DNA from: Pseudanabaena mucicola FACHB-723
GTDB lineage: Bacteria; Cyanobacteriota; Cyanobacteriia; Pseudanabaenales; Pseudanabaenaceae
Reading direction: 5' to 3'
DNA: 42,043 nt
NCBI RefSeq assembly: GCF_014696385.1
Contig: NZ_JACJQB010000030.1
Location: forward strand, 1 to 42,043
In this document: one piece after another, positions 8,253-15,731 of the stretch
How the letters are laid out: each line of letters starts with the position of its first letter
How positions within the stretch are numbered: the first letter of the stretch is position 1
Position numbers and translations under genes: made by a program
Notes under the pieces: generated by a model
Databases searched by the model: none
The model's input: only the letters and a program-made list of their open reading frames with translations
What the model was told of the DNA's origin: nothing

Positions 8253-9098
8253 ATGCTGATAGTTTATTTCACAATTGGTTTACCTGCTTCGGGAAAATCC
8301 ACATGGGCAAAGAAAAGGGTCGATAAATCACCAAATGCGATTAAACGGGTTAGCCAAGGTGAAATTTCTGTCATGCTTGATAATTCCTATGCTTCTAAAC
8401 ATAATGAGCAGTTTGCCTTGGCTGTGCAAGATTTGATTATTAAAGAGTCATTAATCAATGGGAAGCATGTCATTGTAGATAATCTAAATCTTGACGCTAA
8501 ACATGAATTGAGAGTTAGAGAACTAATTCAAGATCTCGCCGTATTAGAAGTCGTAGACTTTCGAGATGTTCCCTTAGAAACTTGTATCAAACGTGATTTG
8601 CAGCGTCCTAACTCTGTCGGGGAGAAAGTAATTCGTAAACTTTATGATCAATTTATTGCTGCACCTAGAGCCACGAAACCAATATACAAACCTGAGCTGA
8701 CCGATGCCATTATTTGTGATTTGGATGGTACTCTTGCTCTGATCGTTGATCGGAGTCCCTACGATGGCTCTAGGTGTGAGGGGGATATGGTGAATGAGCC
8801 AGTGCGATCAATTTTACAAAATTCAGGAAAGAAGATTTTGTTGGTATCTGGCCGTGAAGATCAATATAAGCCGCAAACTTTGGCTTGGCTGCGTAAGCAT
8901 CAAATTGATTTTGAGGGTTTATACATGCGGCGTTCTGGAGATACACGCAAGGATAGTATTGTCAAAAGGGAAATTTATGATCAATTCATCCTTGACCAAT
9001 ACAATGTGGCTTTTGTACTAGATGATCGCGATCAGGTTGTGAGAGTTTGGCGCGATCTGGGTTTGACTTGCTTACAGGTTGAATATGGTGATTTTTAA
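8253..9098 (+). CDS. T4-type polynucleotide kinase-phosphatase (RNA/DNA end healing)
   Basis: The 281-residue two-domain enzyme is laid out like phage T4 Pnkp. The N-terminal kinase has P-loop GLPASGKST (9-17) and a lid region RDLQRPNSVG (114-123) with the expected arginine. The C-terminal HAD-type phosphatase has DLDGT (156-160) with D156 and D158 as probable nucleophile and acid, VSGRED (198-203), GDTRKD (229-234), and LDDRDQVVRVWR (256-267). It ends EYGDF, close to the VASGDF ending I remember for T4. The predicted role is to phosphorylate 5'-OH ends and remove 3' or 2',3'-cyclic phosphates so that broken RNA or DNA can be sealed. No RNA ligase is adjacent. ATG at 8253 gives the P-loop at the normal position. 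The family assignment is strong; the biological substrate is inferred. Confidence 0.85.
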   Translation: MLIVYFTIGLPASGKSTWAKKRVDKSPNAIKRVSQGEISVMLDNSYASKHNEQFALAVQDLIIKESLINGKHVIVDNLNLDAKHELRVRELIQDLAVLEVVDFRDVPLETCIKRDLQRPNSVGEKVIRKLYDQFIAAPRATKPIYKPELTDAIICDLDGTLALIVDRSPYDGSRCEGDMVNEPVRSILQNSGKKILLVSGREDQYKPQTLAWLRKHQIDFEGLYMRRSGDTRKDSIVKREIYDQFILDQYNVAFVLDDRDQVVRVWRDLGLTCLQVEYGDF

Positions 9099-9165
9099 AC
9101 CTAGAGGCTTGTGTTGCCTACATATTAGGTGGTGTAAGCTCTGTTTTTTATTATTTTAGACAAAA

Positions 9166-9909
9166 ATGAGAAAAGTCCTGATCTTAGGTGGTACGGGTGA
9201 TGCGGTAAAGCTTGCTGCAAAACTGGCGACAATAGACGACATAGAAGTAATTAGCTCCCTTGCAGGACGAACCAAGAAACCTGCCGCACTCGTGGGAAAA
9301 TTTCGCATTGGGGGCTTTGGTGGCGCGGAGGGGCTAGCTAAATATTTGCAGGACAATGGGATTGATACGCTTATTGATGCAACCCATCCTTGTGCAGGAC
9401 AAATTACGCATAATGGGGCAATTGCGGCGAAAATTGCCCGAATACCTCATTTGATGCTGGTGCGTCCGCAGTGGGAAAAAGTTGTTGGTGATATTTGGAT
9501 TGAAGTGGCAAGTATCGTAGCAGCAGCGCAAGCTATTCCTGATGCGTTAAATCGGGTATTTATTACCTCAGGTAGACAGCAACTAGAGCCGTTTTTGTTG
9601 CGATCGCAAATTCATTCTCAAACTTGGTACTTAATTCGCTCTATCGATCCACCTGATCTGGATCTGCCCAATAGCAAAATATTGCTCGATCGCGGGCCAT
9701 TCAGCCTTGAGCAAGAACGCCAATTGCTACAAGATTATCAAATTCAAGTAATCGTTAGTAAAAACAGTGGCGGTGCTGCCACCTACGCCAAAATTATTGC
9801 TGCGAGGGAATTAGAAATTCCTGTAATCATGGTGCAACGTCCTGCGATGCCTGATGGAGATGAGGTTACGAGTATTGATGCAGCAATCGCATGGTTAGCT
9901 CATCTATAA
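9166..9909 (+). CDS. cobK: Precorrin-6A (cobalt-precorrin-6A) reductase
   Basis: The 247-residue NAD(P)H-dependent reductase acts on the corrin ring in cobalamin synthesis. It starts with MRKVLILGGTGDAVKLA, the characteristic GGTG-[DE]A nucleotide loop of CobK/CbiJ. It then has SLAGRT, GKFRIGGFGG, IDATHPCA and the C-terminal SKNSGGAATYAKI and IPVIMVQRP segments typical of the family. Length is normal. It lies 67 nt after the end-healing enzyme and 107 nt before ferrochelatase on the same strand, placing two tetrapyrrole-branch genes side by side. Confidence 0.9.
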   Translation: MRKVLILGGTGDAVKLAAKLATIDDIEVISSLAGRTKKPAALVGKFRIGGFGGAEGLAKYLQDNGIDTLIDATHPCAGQITHNGAIAAKIARIPHLMLVRPQWEKVVGDIWIEVASIVAAAQAIPDALNRVFITSGRQQLEPFLLRSQIHSQTWYLIRSIDPPDLDLPNSKILLDRGPFSLEQERQLLQDYQIQVIVSKNSGGAATYAKIIAARELEIPVIMVQRPAMPDGDEVTSIDAAIAWLAHL

Positions 9910-10016
9910 ATTATAAATGTCTGCTTAAAACGGTGTAACGATCCTGACGCTAGCTATAATTAATGAGATTTAATCTAAATAACAAATCCAAATTACAAAA
10001 GGATATAGCGATTGAT

Positions 10017-11168
10017 ATGGGGCGATTAGGAGTTTTACTGCTGAATCTTGGCGGGCCAGACAAGTTAGAGGATGTCCGCCCATTTTTGTATAACCTGTTT
10101 GCTGACCCAGAAATTATTCGCTTGCCTTCACCATTATTGCAAGCTCCTCTCGCTTGGTTAATTTCGACGTTACGGGCTAAGAAGTCCCAAGAAAATTATA
10201 AAAAAATTGGTGGTGGTTCACCGCTAAGGCGCATTACTGAAGCCCAAGGACAAGCTTTGCGATCGCAGCTTCAGCAGAAAGGGCATGAGGCACATATTTA
10301 TCTAGGAATGCGTTATTGGCATCCCTTTACTGAAGAGGCAATTGCTCAAATTAAACGAGATAAAATCGAAGAATTAGTTGTTTTACCCCTATATCCTCAA
10401 TTTTCGATTAGTACCACAGGTTCCAGTTTTCGATTGCTTGACCGCATCTGGAAAACCGATCCTGAACTCCAAAAAATTAAATACACAGTTGTACCTTCTT
10501 GGTATGACAACTCAGGCTACTTGCAAGCGATGGCAAACTTAATTGCTACCCAACTCGATCAAGTCAAAAATCCTAGCGAAGCCTATGTATTCTTTAGCGC
10601 CCACGGTGTACCAGTTAGCTACATTGAGGAAGCAGGTGATCCTTACCAAAAGGAAATCGAAGCCTGTGCAGAGTTAATCATGCAAAAGCTTAACCGCCCT
10701 AACTCCTATAAACTCGCATACCAAAGTCGGGTTGGTCCTGTGGAGTGGTTGCAGCCCTATACCGATATTGCGATCGAGGAGCTGGCGGCGCAAGGAGTCA
10801 AAGAATTAGTAGTTGTGCCAATTAGTTTTGTGTCTGAACATATTGAAACTCTCGAAGAAATTGATATGGAATACCGCGAAATTGCTGAACATGCAGGTAT
10901 TGAGACCTTTGCGAGAGTTCCTGCCCCTGATACTGATCCCACATTTATCCAGGCCTTAGCCGACATCGTGATCAAGGCTCTCAACGATCCCAAAAAATCA
11001 TTCTCAGAAACAATTCAACCTCAGAAAAATACCAAACTCTATCCACAAGAGCGTTGGGAATGGGGTATGACTCAATCTGCCGAAGTTTGGAATGGACGCT
11101 TAGCAATGCTTGGGTTTCTAATTTTGCTCCTAGAGATATGGCTAGGACGTGGACAATTAATCCATTAA
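10017..11168 (+). CDS. hemH: Ferrochelatase with C-terminal chlorophyll-binding (CAB/HLIP) domain
   Basis: The 383-residue enzyme inserts Fe2+ into protoporphyrin IX to make protoheme. It begins [20 protein letters not shown] and holds the [10 protein letters not shown] and [19 protein letters not shown] signatures with the catalytic histidine. The C-terminus adds a linker and one transmembrane helix with [12 protein letters not shown], the E-x-x-NGR-x-AM-x-GF chlorophyll-binding motif seen in cyanobacterial and plant type-2 ferrochelatases. There it links heme output to chlorophyll-protein complexes in the thylakoid. An ATG at 9963 would add 18 residues not expected for the family, so 10017 is preferred, although neither start has an ideal ribosome-binding site. 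Confidence 0.95.
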   Translation: MGRLGVLLLNLGGPDKLEDVRPFLYNLFADPEIIRLPSPLLQAPLAWLISTLRAKKSQENYKKIGGGSPLRRITEAQGQALRSQLQQKGHEAHIYLGMRYWHPFTEEAIAQIKRDKIEELVVLPLYPQFSISTTGSSFRLLDRIWKTDPELQKIKYTVVPSWYDNSGYLQAMANLIATQLDQVKNPSEAYVFFSAHGVPVSYIEEAGDPYQKEIEACAELIMQKLNRPNSYKLAYQSRVGPVEWLQPYTDIAIEELAAQGVKELVVVPISFVSEHIETLEEIDMEYREIAEHAGIETFARVPAPDTDPTFIQALADIVIKALNDPKKSFSETIQPQKNTKLYPQERWEWGMTQSAEVWNGRLAMLGFLILLLEIWLGRGQLIH

Positions 11169-11177
11169 TTAAAACCC

Positions 11178-11226
11178 AAAAGAATTTTTGAAAGCGTGGC
11201 TCTGCCACGCTTTCAAAAATTCTTTT
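11178..11226. terminator. 23-bp perfect hairpin after hemH
   Basis: Bases 11178-11200 pair perfectly with 11204-11226 around a TCT loop; the stem centre is GCGTGGC and the arms are AT-rich. It starts 10 nt after the hemH stop and ends 37 nt before the reductase gene, so it probably terminates hemH transcripts. It is preceded by AAAACCC (11171-11177), the outer sequence shared with the other long palindromes. Confidence 0.75.
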
Positions 11227-11263
11227 GTAATACTTTAAGCCTCAATAGGCTGTAAATAAAAAT

Positions 11264-12634
11264 ATGACAGATTTTGATTATGACTTATTTGTAATTGGTG
11301 CGGGTAGTGGTGGGCTTGCCGCCTCGAAACGGGCTGCCAGTTATGGTGCAAAAGTTGCGATCGCAGAAGGGGACTTAGTAGGTGGTACTTGTGTAATTCG
11401 TGGTTGTGTCCCCAAAAAGTTGATGGTTTATGCCTCCCACTTTTCCCATTTTCCCCATGAATCCGCAGGCTATGGCTGGACAATTCCTGAAGGAACTTTG
11501 GATTGGGAGAAACTCCGCGATGCGATTCAAACAGAAGTATCAAGATTAAATAAACTGCACATTAGTTTTTTATCAAAGAACAATGTCGAGCTAATTTCAG
11601 GATTTGCCAAATTTGTTGATGCCCATACGGTGGCTGTGGGCGATCGCCAATTTACCGCCGAACGCATCTTGATTTCAGTGGGTGGTGAAGCTTTCAAACC
11701 TGATTTAGCTGGTATTGAATATGCCATCACATCTAAAGAAATGTTTTTGTTGCCGCAGTTTCCCAAACGATTTGCGGTGATTGGTGGTGGTTATATTGGG
11801 ACTGAGTTTGCAGGCATCATGCGGGGACTCGGATCTGAGGTTACGCAAATTATTCGCGATCACTATGTCTTAAAAGGATTTGACAATGATGTGCGTATCA
11901 ATGTGCAAGAAGGGATGGTCAATCACGACATCAATTTCCACACCTGCATTGATAGCAATTCTCTCAAGATTATCAAGAATAGTCAGGAGCATGAAAACGC
12001 ATTAACGATTGCCTTTAATGATGCAGAAGGCAAGGCACAACAGGTCAATGCTGATGTTGTCTTAGCGGCAACAGGACGTAAGCCAAATCTAGCCCCCCTC
12101 AGTCTAGAGCAAGCAGGAATCGCAGTTGTTAATGACGCGATCGCAGTTACCGAAGATAGCTGCACCAATCAACCCCATATCTATGCGATCGGGGACTGTA
12201 CCAATCGCGTGAATTTAACCCCTGTGGCGATCGCCGAAGGTCGCGCTTTTGCCGATACGGTTTATGGACATAAACCACATTTTATCAGTCATAAAAATAT
12301 TCCTTCGGCTGTCTTCTCTCAACCCGAAGCTGCTACCGTTGGCTTATCTGAAGAAACAGCGCGTGAACTATATGGCAATCGGGTAAAAGTCTATAAAACT
12401 AAATTTCGCCCCATGTTTTACAGTCTGGCAGGTGGTGAGGCAAAAACAATGATGAAATTAATTGTTGTTGGAGAAGAGGAACGAGTTGTCGGTTTGCACA
12501 TGGTCGGTAAAGATGCTGCCGAAATCATTCAGGGTATGTCTCTAGTCGTTACGATGGGAGGCTGCAAAAAAGATCTAGATAATACGATGGCGATGCACCC
12601 GACTGCTGCCGAAGAATTTGTCACCATGCAATAA
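11264..12634 (+). CDS. gor: Glutathione-disulfide reductase
   Basis: The 456-residue FAD enzyme reduces GSSG to GSH with NADPH and supports redox defence in the cytosol. The N-terminal FAD loop is GAGSGGLAA (12-20). The redox-active disulfide is C43 and C48 in GGTCVIRGCVPKK. A second dinucleotide fold GGGYIGTEFAG is followed by R and K in the segment that contacts the NADPH phosphate. The FAD-binding YAIGD and the C-terminal active-site motif HPTAAEEFV supply the catalytic histidine-glutamate pair. Among the related flavoenzymes, the IRGCVPKK form and lack of lipoamide or mercuric features favour glutathione. It is flanked on both sides by strong terminator hairpins, so it is probably monocistronic. 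Confidence 0.93.
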   Translation: MTDFDYDLFVIGAGSGGLAASKRAASYGAKVAIAEGDLVGGTCVIRGCVPKKLMVYASHFSHFPHESAGYGWTIPEGTLDWEKLRDAIQTEVSRLNKLHISFLSKNNVELISGFAKFVDAHTVAVGDRQFTAERILISVGGEAFKPDLAGIEYAITSKEMFLLPQFPKRFAVIGGGYIGTEFAGIMRGLGSEVTQIIRDHYVLKGFDNDVRINVQEGMVNHDINFHTCIDSNSLKIIKNSQEHENALTIAFNDAEGKAQQVNADVVLAATGRKPNLAPLSLEQAGIAVVNDAIAVTEDSCTNQPHIYAIGDCTNRVNLTPVAIAEGRAFADTVYGHKPHFISHKNIPSAVFSQPEAATVGLSEETARELYGNRVKVYKTKFRPMFYSLAGGEAKTMMKLIVVGEEERVVGLHMVGKDAAEIIQGMSLVVTMGGCKKDLDNTMAMHPTAAEEFVTMQ

Positions 12635-12663
12635 AAAAGGGGCGCTTTGCGCCCCTTTTTTAT
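12631..12663. terminator. Bidirectional terminator between gor and heme oxygenase
   Basis: Bases 12631-12645 and 12649-12663 form a 15-bp stem with a TTT loop, GC-rich at the tip (GGGGCGC) and A/T-rich at the base. It overlaps the gor stop and lies 10 nt from the convergent heme oxygenase stop, so it can serve both genes. Confidence 0.85.
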
Positions 12664-12672
12664 TCTGGTTAA

Positions 12673-13407
12673 TTAGCCAGCCACCTTTGATTCGCGGCGA
12701 ACAGAATTATTTTTAGGTTCACCTTTGATCTTCGTAACTAAAGAATTCCAACCAAACTTAGTTAGAGCCACCAACCAATTACCTTCTAGCTCGCGGAACA
12801 TTGCCATGTTCATGTGGAATGAAGCATTAGCTTCATCAACAATGCGTTCAGCAGTGGCGGCATCTACAGGTAAGGTATCCAGAGCTTCACGGTAGCGCTT
12901 TTTGAATTCGCCATGATTGCGAATGTCGTCGAATTCATAAAATGCTGTACCCCTTTCATCCTGCAAACCCATCGCCTCCTTGGCGATTTTTTTAAGGATT
13001 TGACCACCCGAAAGATCGCCCATATAGCGAGTGTAAGCATGAGCCACTAGCAACACAGGGTCATTAGCCGAAATCTCACGAATACGGGCAAGATACTTTT
13101 CACAAGCAGGGGTTGGCTTAAACTCTTCGCGCCAGTTAGAACCGAAGTAAAACAACATATCGAGTTCTAGGCTCTTTTCACGCCACAATTCGCGGTAATA
13201 GAGCTTGCTGAGAACGGGATCATTTTTGTGAGCTTCAAACTCTTCTTCGATCGCTTTGTAAACAAAGTAAAGGTTACCGACGAGTCTGCTATAGGATGTT
13301 TTATCTACTACGCCCTTTAAAAAACATTTGATGAAGTCTGTACTCTCGGCTGCCGAGTGAGATTTTTGTGTCCCTACACGCAAAAGTGTTGCTAAACCTT
13401 GACTCAT
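12673..13407 (-). CDS. ho1: Heme oxygenase (biliverdin-forming)
   Basis: The 244-residue ferredoxin-dependent enzyme opens heme to biliverdin IX-alpha, CO and iron. This is the first step toward phycobilins and phytochrome chromophores. The proximal heme ligand is H17 in GTQKSHSAAE. The distal helix carries GDLSGGQILKKIA, and YTRYMGDLSGG is the family signature. Length is normal for cyanobacterial HO1. Start ATG at 13407 has an AGGAG a few bases upstream. It diverges from ndhC across a 393-nt spacer. Its product is what the phytochrome at 36014-38317 would need. Orthologues are also named hox1 or hmuO-like; the reaction is more certain than the symbol. Confidence 0.94.
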   Translation of the reverse strand: MSQGLATLLRVGTQKSHSAAESTDFIKCFLKGVVDKTSYSRLVGNLYFVYKAIEEEFEAHKNDPVLSKLYYRELWREKSLELDMLFYFGSNWREEFKPTPACEKYLARIREISANDPVLLVAHAYTRYMGDLSGGQILKKIAKEAMGLQDERGTAFYEFDDIRNHGEFKKRYREALDTLPVDAATAERIVDEANASFHMNMAMFRELEGNWLVALTKFGWNSLVTKIKGEPKNNSVRRESKVAG

Positions 13408-13527
13408 GGATTCTCCTAAACTTTTTTAATTAAAATATTGGGTGTTTGCTGGAGCCAAGTACATCAAAATTGCACTTGGCAAGGATTTTAAATTGGTAGT
13501 AAAAACAGCAATAAAAGAGATTATGGA

Positions 13528-13533
13528 ATTATA
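13528..13533 (-). promoter_or_regulatory. Candidate -10 box for heme oxygenase
   Basis: Read on the minus strand, TATAAT lies at 13533-13528 in an AT-rich region about 120 nt upstream of the heme oxygenase ATG. The -35 region is weak (ATTTTC-like). This would give a leader of roughly 110 nt. The call rests on the -10 match only. Confidence 0.3.
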
Positions 13534-13704
13534 TTTTGAGATAAATAAGGAAAATTAATCGAGATAATTGCAGCAAAGTCAAACTAAATTGCGATCACAG
13601 CTAAAGTCTGAGACCATCAGTATTTGACATAAGCTGTAATTATATAAGCCAAACTATAGAGAAATTTATAGTCTGTAACAAATTTTCATCTACCACCACA
13701 CCGA

Positions 13705-13710
13705 TATAAT
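13705..13710 (+). promoter_or_regulatory. Candidate -10 box for the ndhCKJ operon
   Basis: A perfect TATAAT lies at 13705-13710, with a weak TTTTCA 16 nt upstream (13683-13688). Transcription from about 13717 would give a leader of about 84 nt before the ndhC start. A TTGACA at 13624-13629 is also present but has no -10 at the right spacing. The divergent spacer 13408-13800 otherwise shows no ORF. Confidence 0.35.
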
Positions 13711-13800
13711 GTAGTCAGGATCTCCTAATTTGTAGCAGTTGCTAATATCCGCCGTTATAAATTAGATTTTAGTCAGGCTAGCTTGAAGAGGTAATACATC

Positions 13801-14160
13801 TTGGTTTTAAGCGGATACGAATACCTACTGGTATTCATCATCATTTGTACACTTGTCCCCATATCGGGACTGGTGCTATCGGGACTTTTAAGCCCAAAGC
13901 AGTCAGGAGCCGCAGGTCGCACCACCTACGAATCTGGCTGTGAACCCATTGGCGGGGCTTGGATACAATTTAATATTCGTTATTATATGTTCGCGCTTGC
14001 TTTCGTTATCTTCGACGTAGAAACGGTATTTTTATACCCTTGGGCAGTCGCATTTAGTAAACTAGGCTTACTCGCCTTTGTTGAAGCACTAATTTTTATT
14101 AGCATTCTCGTATTAGGTCTAGTCTACGCTTGGAGAAAAGGAGCCTTAGAATGGTCATGA
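13801..14160 (+). CDS. ndhC: NDH-1 subunit 3
   Basis: The 119-residue membrane subunit of the photosynthetic NDH-1 complex functions in cyclic electron flow, respiration and CO2 uptake in the thylakoid. It has three hydrophobic helices and the conserved loop [12 protein letters not shown] followed by [20 protein letters not shown]. The start is TTG at 13801 with AGAGG at 13787-13791, 9 nt upstream. Homologues usually begin MFVLSGYEY. Here the codon aligning with that Met is ATC (13798), so initiation appears to have moved one codon downstream. It is the first gene of the ndhC-ndhK-ndhJ operon and overlaps ndhK by 10 nt. Confidence 0.96.
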   Translation: MVLSGYEYLLVFIIICTLVPISGLVLSGLLSPKQSGAAGRTTYESGCEPIGGAWIQFNIRYYMFALAFVIFDVETVFLYPWAVAFSKLGLLAFVEALIFISILVLGLVYAWRKGALEWS

Positions 14161-14897
14161 AATCCGAAAATGTTGGTCTGGACTTTAGTATTGAAGAACA
14201 GACGCAACGTCTTATCAATCCTGCGGCAACGCCACAAGTCACTCAAGATCTATCAAATAACGTCGTTTTGACAACCCTCAATGACCTATATAACTGGTCG
14301 AGAATGTCTAGTCTGTGGCCGATGCTCTATGGCACTAGCTGCTGTTTTATTGAATTTGCAGCGATGATTGGCTCACGCTTTGACTTCGATCGCTTTGGTT
14401 TATTACCCCGTTCTAGCCCTCGCCAAGCTGATCTGATTATCACCGCAGGGACGGTCACCATGAAAATGGCTCCTGCCTTGGTGCGACTCTATGAGCAGAT
14501 GCAAGAACCGAAATATGTAATTGCCATGGGTGCTTGTACGATTACAGGTGGCATGTTTAGCACTGACTCGTACACCACAGTGCGCGGAGTGGATAAACTT
14601 ATCCCCGTTGATGTATATATTCCCGGTTGCCCTCCTCGTCCCGAAGCGATTATGGATGCGATCATCAAATTGCGTAAAAAAATTGGGACCGAAGGATTTA
14701 AAGAAAGAGCTAACCTCGATCGCACCCATCGCTACTATGCGGTGAAGCATGAGATGAAGGTGGTTAGCCCAATTTTAACTGGTCAATATCTAGAAATGCC
14801 TAGTCGGATGGCTCCACCCCAAGAGTTAGTCGAATCTGGCATTCCTTTACCTGCATTGCAAATGTCTCAGAAGGAGGTAGAAACCGTTGGCAGATAA
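14151..14897 (+). CDS. ndhK: NDH-1 subunit K (Fe-S N2 subunit)
   Basis: The 248-residue peripheral-arm subunit carries the terminal [4Fe-4S] cluster N2 that passes electrons to plastoquinone. Ligand motifs are present: [13 protein letters not shown] (adjacent cysteines), [10 protein letters not shown] and [15 protein letters not shown] at 14151 is chosen because AAGGAG (14138-14143) lies 7 nt upstream; an ATG at 14157 is possible. The start overlaps the ndhC end by 10 nt and the 3' end overlaps the ndhJ start by 11 nt, typical of translational coupling in this operon. Confidence 0.96.
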   Translation: MVMKSENVGLDFSIEEQTQRLINPAATPQVTQDLSNNVVLTTLNDLYNWSRMSSLWPMLYGTSCCFIEFAAMIGSRFDFDRFGLLPRSSPRQADLIITAGTVTMKMAPALVRLYEQMQEPKYVIAMGACTITGGMFSTDSYTTVRGVDKLIPVDVYIPGCPPRPEAIMDAIIKLRKKIGTEGFKERANLDRTHRYYAVKHEMKVVSPILTGQYLEMPSRMAPPQELVESGIPLPALQMSQKEVETVGR

Positions 14898-15426
14898 TCA
14901 AGAAGTTCAACAGGAAGCAGCATTAGCTACAACGGAAGCACCAGCTCCCGTGTCGCAATGGCTGACTAGCAATGGCTTTGAGCATGAATTTTTGGGCTTA
15001 GATCAACAGGGTGTTCCCATTCTCAAGGTTGAGCGCCAATTCTTGCTCCCCTTCTCGACAGCACTCTATGCCTATGGCTTCAACTACTTGATGATGCAAT
15101 GTGGTTATGATGCTGGCGCTGGCAACAGTTTGGTAAGTGTTTATCATCTGGCGAAGCTTACCGAGGAGGGGATTAATAAAAGCGATCGCTTTGAAGAAGT
15201 CCGTATCAAGGTGTTTTTGCCTCGCACCGATCCTCGTTGTCCATCGGTCTATTGGATTTGGAAAACTGCGGATTGGCAAGAGCGTGAAACCTTCGATATG
15301 TACGGCATCATCTATGAAGGGCATCCCAATCTTAAGCGGATTCTTATGCCTGAAGACTGGATTGGCTATCCAATGCGAAAGGATTACGTCACACCAGATT
15401 TTTACGAATTGCAGGACGCATATTAA
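14887..15426 (+). CDS. ndhJ: NDH-1 subunit J (30 kDa subunit homologue)
   Basis: The 179-residue hydrophilic subunit of the NDH-1 connecting arm is homologous to NuoC/49-30 kDa partners. It has [18 protein letters not shown], the family signature [26 protein letters not shown], and a C-terminus [17 protein letters not shown]. The start is TTG at 14887 with AGGAGG (14872-14877) 9 nt upstream, inside the end of ndhK. A hairpin directly after the stop ends the operon. The first about 20 residues are Ala/Glu-rich and variable in the family. Confidence 0.95.
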   Translation: MADNQEVQQEAALATTEAPAPVSQWLTSNGFEHEFLGLDQQGVPILKVERQFLLPFSTALYAYGFNYLMMQCGYDAGAGNSLVSVYHLAKLTEEGINKSDRFEEVRIKVFLPRTDPRCPSVYWIWKTADWQERETFDMYGIIYEGHPNLKRILMPEDWIGYPMRKDYVTPDFYELQDAY

Positions 15427-15459
15427 TGAAAGAAGCACCCAAAGGGTGCTTCTTTCATT
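15425..15459 (+). terminator. ndhJ: Terminator of the ndhCKJ operon
   Basis: Bases 15425-15440 pair with 15444-15459 (16 bp, AAA loop), beginning inside the ndhJ stop codon and ending in a short T-run. It is a classic intrinsic terminator. Confidence 0.85.
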
Positions 15460-15489
15460 TGAGGGTGCTCGTTGAAAATATGCTCAGAC

Positions 15490-15643
15490 TAAATACAGTG
15501 ATGTTATGTGGAACTCTCCCCCCCAGCCCCTCGCCTGCGGGCGAGGGGGAGCAAATCCTAATATTTTTTTGTTCCCCTCTCCTACGGGTGAGGGGCTAGG
15601 GGTGAGGGCTTTAGAAACTTCCACGTAACATCAGTAAATACAG
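15490..15643. mobile_element. MITE-like element with inverted ends and candidate target duplication
   Basis: A 135-bp element (15499-15633) has inverted ends TGATGTTATGTGGAA and TTCCACGTAACATCA that match at 14 of 15 positions. The 9-mer TAAATACAG flanks it at 15490-15498 and 15635-15643 (one extra G on the right), which looks like a target-site duplication. The interior is two further inverted repeats of C-rich and G-rich tracts around AGCCCCTCGCC. There is no coding capacity, so it would depend on a transposase in trans. It sits in the 305-nt gap between ndhJ and the HerA-like gene. Confidence 0.6.
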
Positions 15644-15731
15644 ATGAATAAAATATGTAATCCACAATTTTGTAGTATTTTCAACAGAATTTATAAACTC
15701 AAAACTCAAAACATAATAGGAAAAACAATAA

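Noticed and set aside
9963-10016. N-terminal extension of ferrochelatase from an earlier ATG
   Set aside because: Family members begin at the [14 protein letters not shown] equivalent; the extra 18 residues are polar and have no Shine-Dalgarno.
13624-13648. TTGACA with a downstream TATAAG as an ndhC promoter
   Set aside because: The spacer is only 13 nt, too short for a standard sigma-70-type promoter; the TATAAT at 13705 is a better candidate.
14403-14750. A 115-codon open frame antisense to ndhK
   Set aside because: It lies wholly inside a well-supported gene, has His/Arg-rich composition typical of shadow frames, and no initiation signal.
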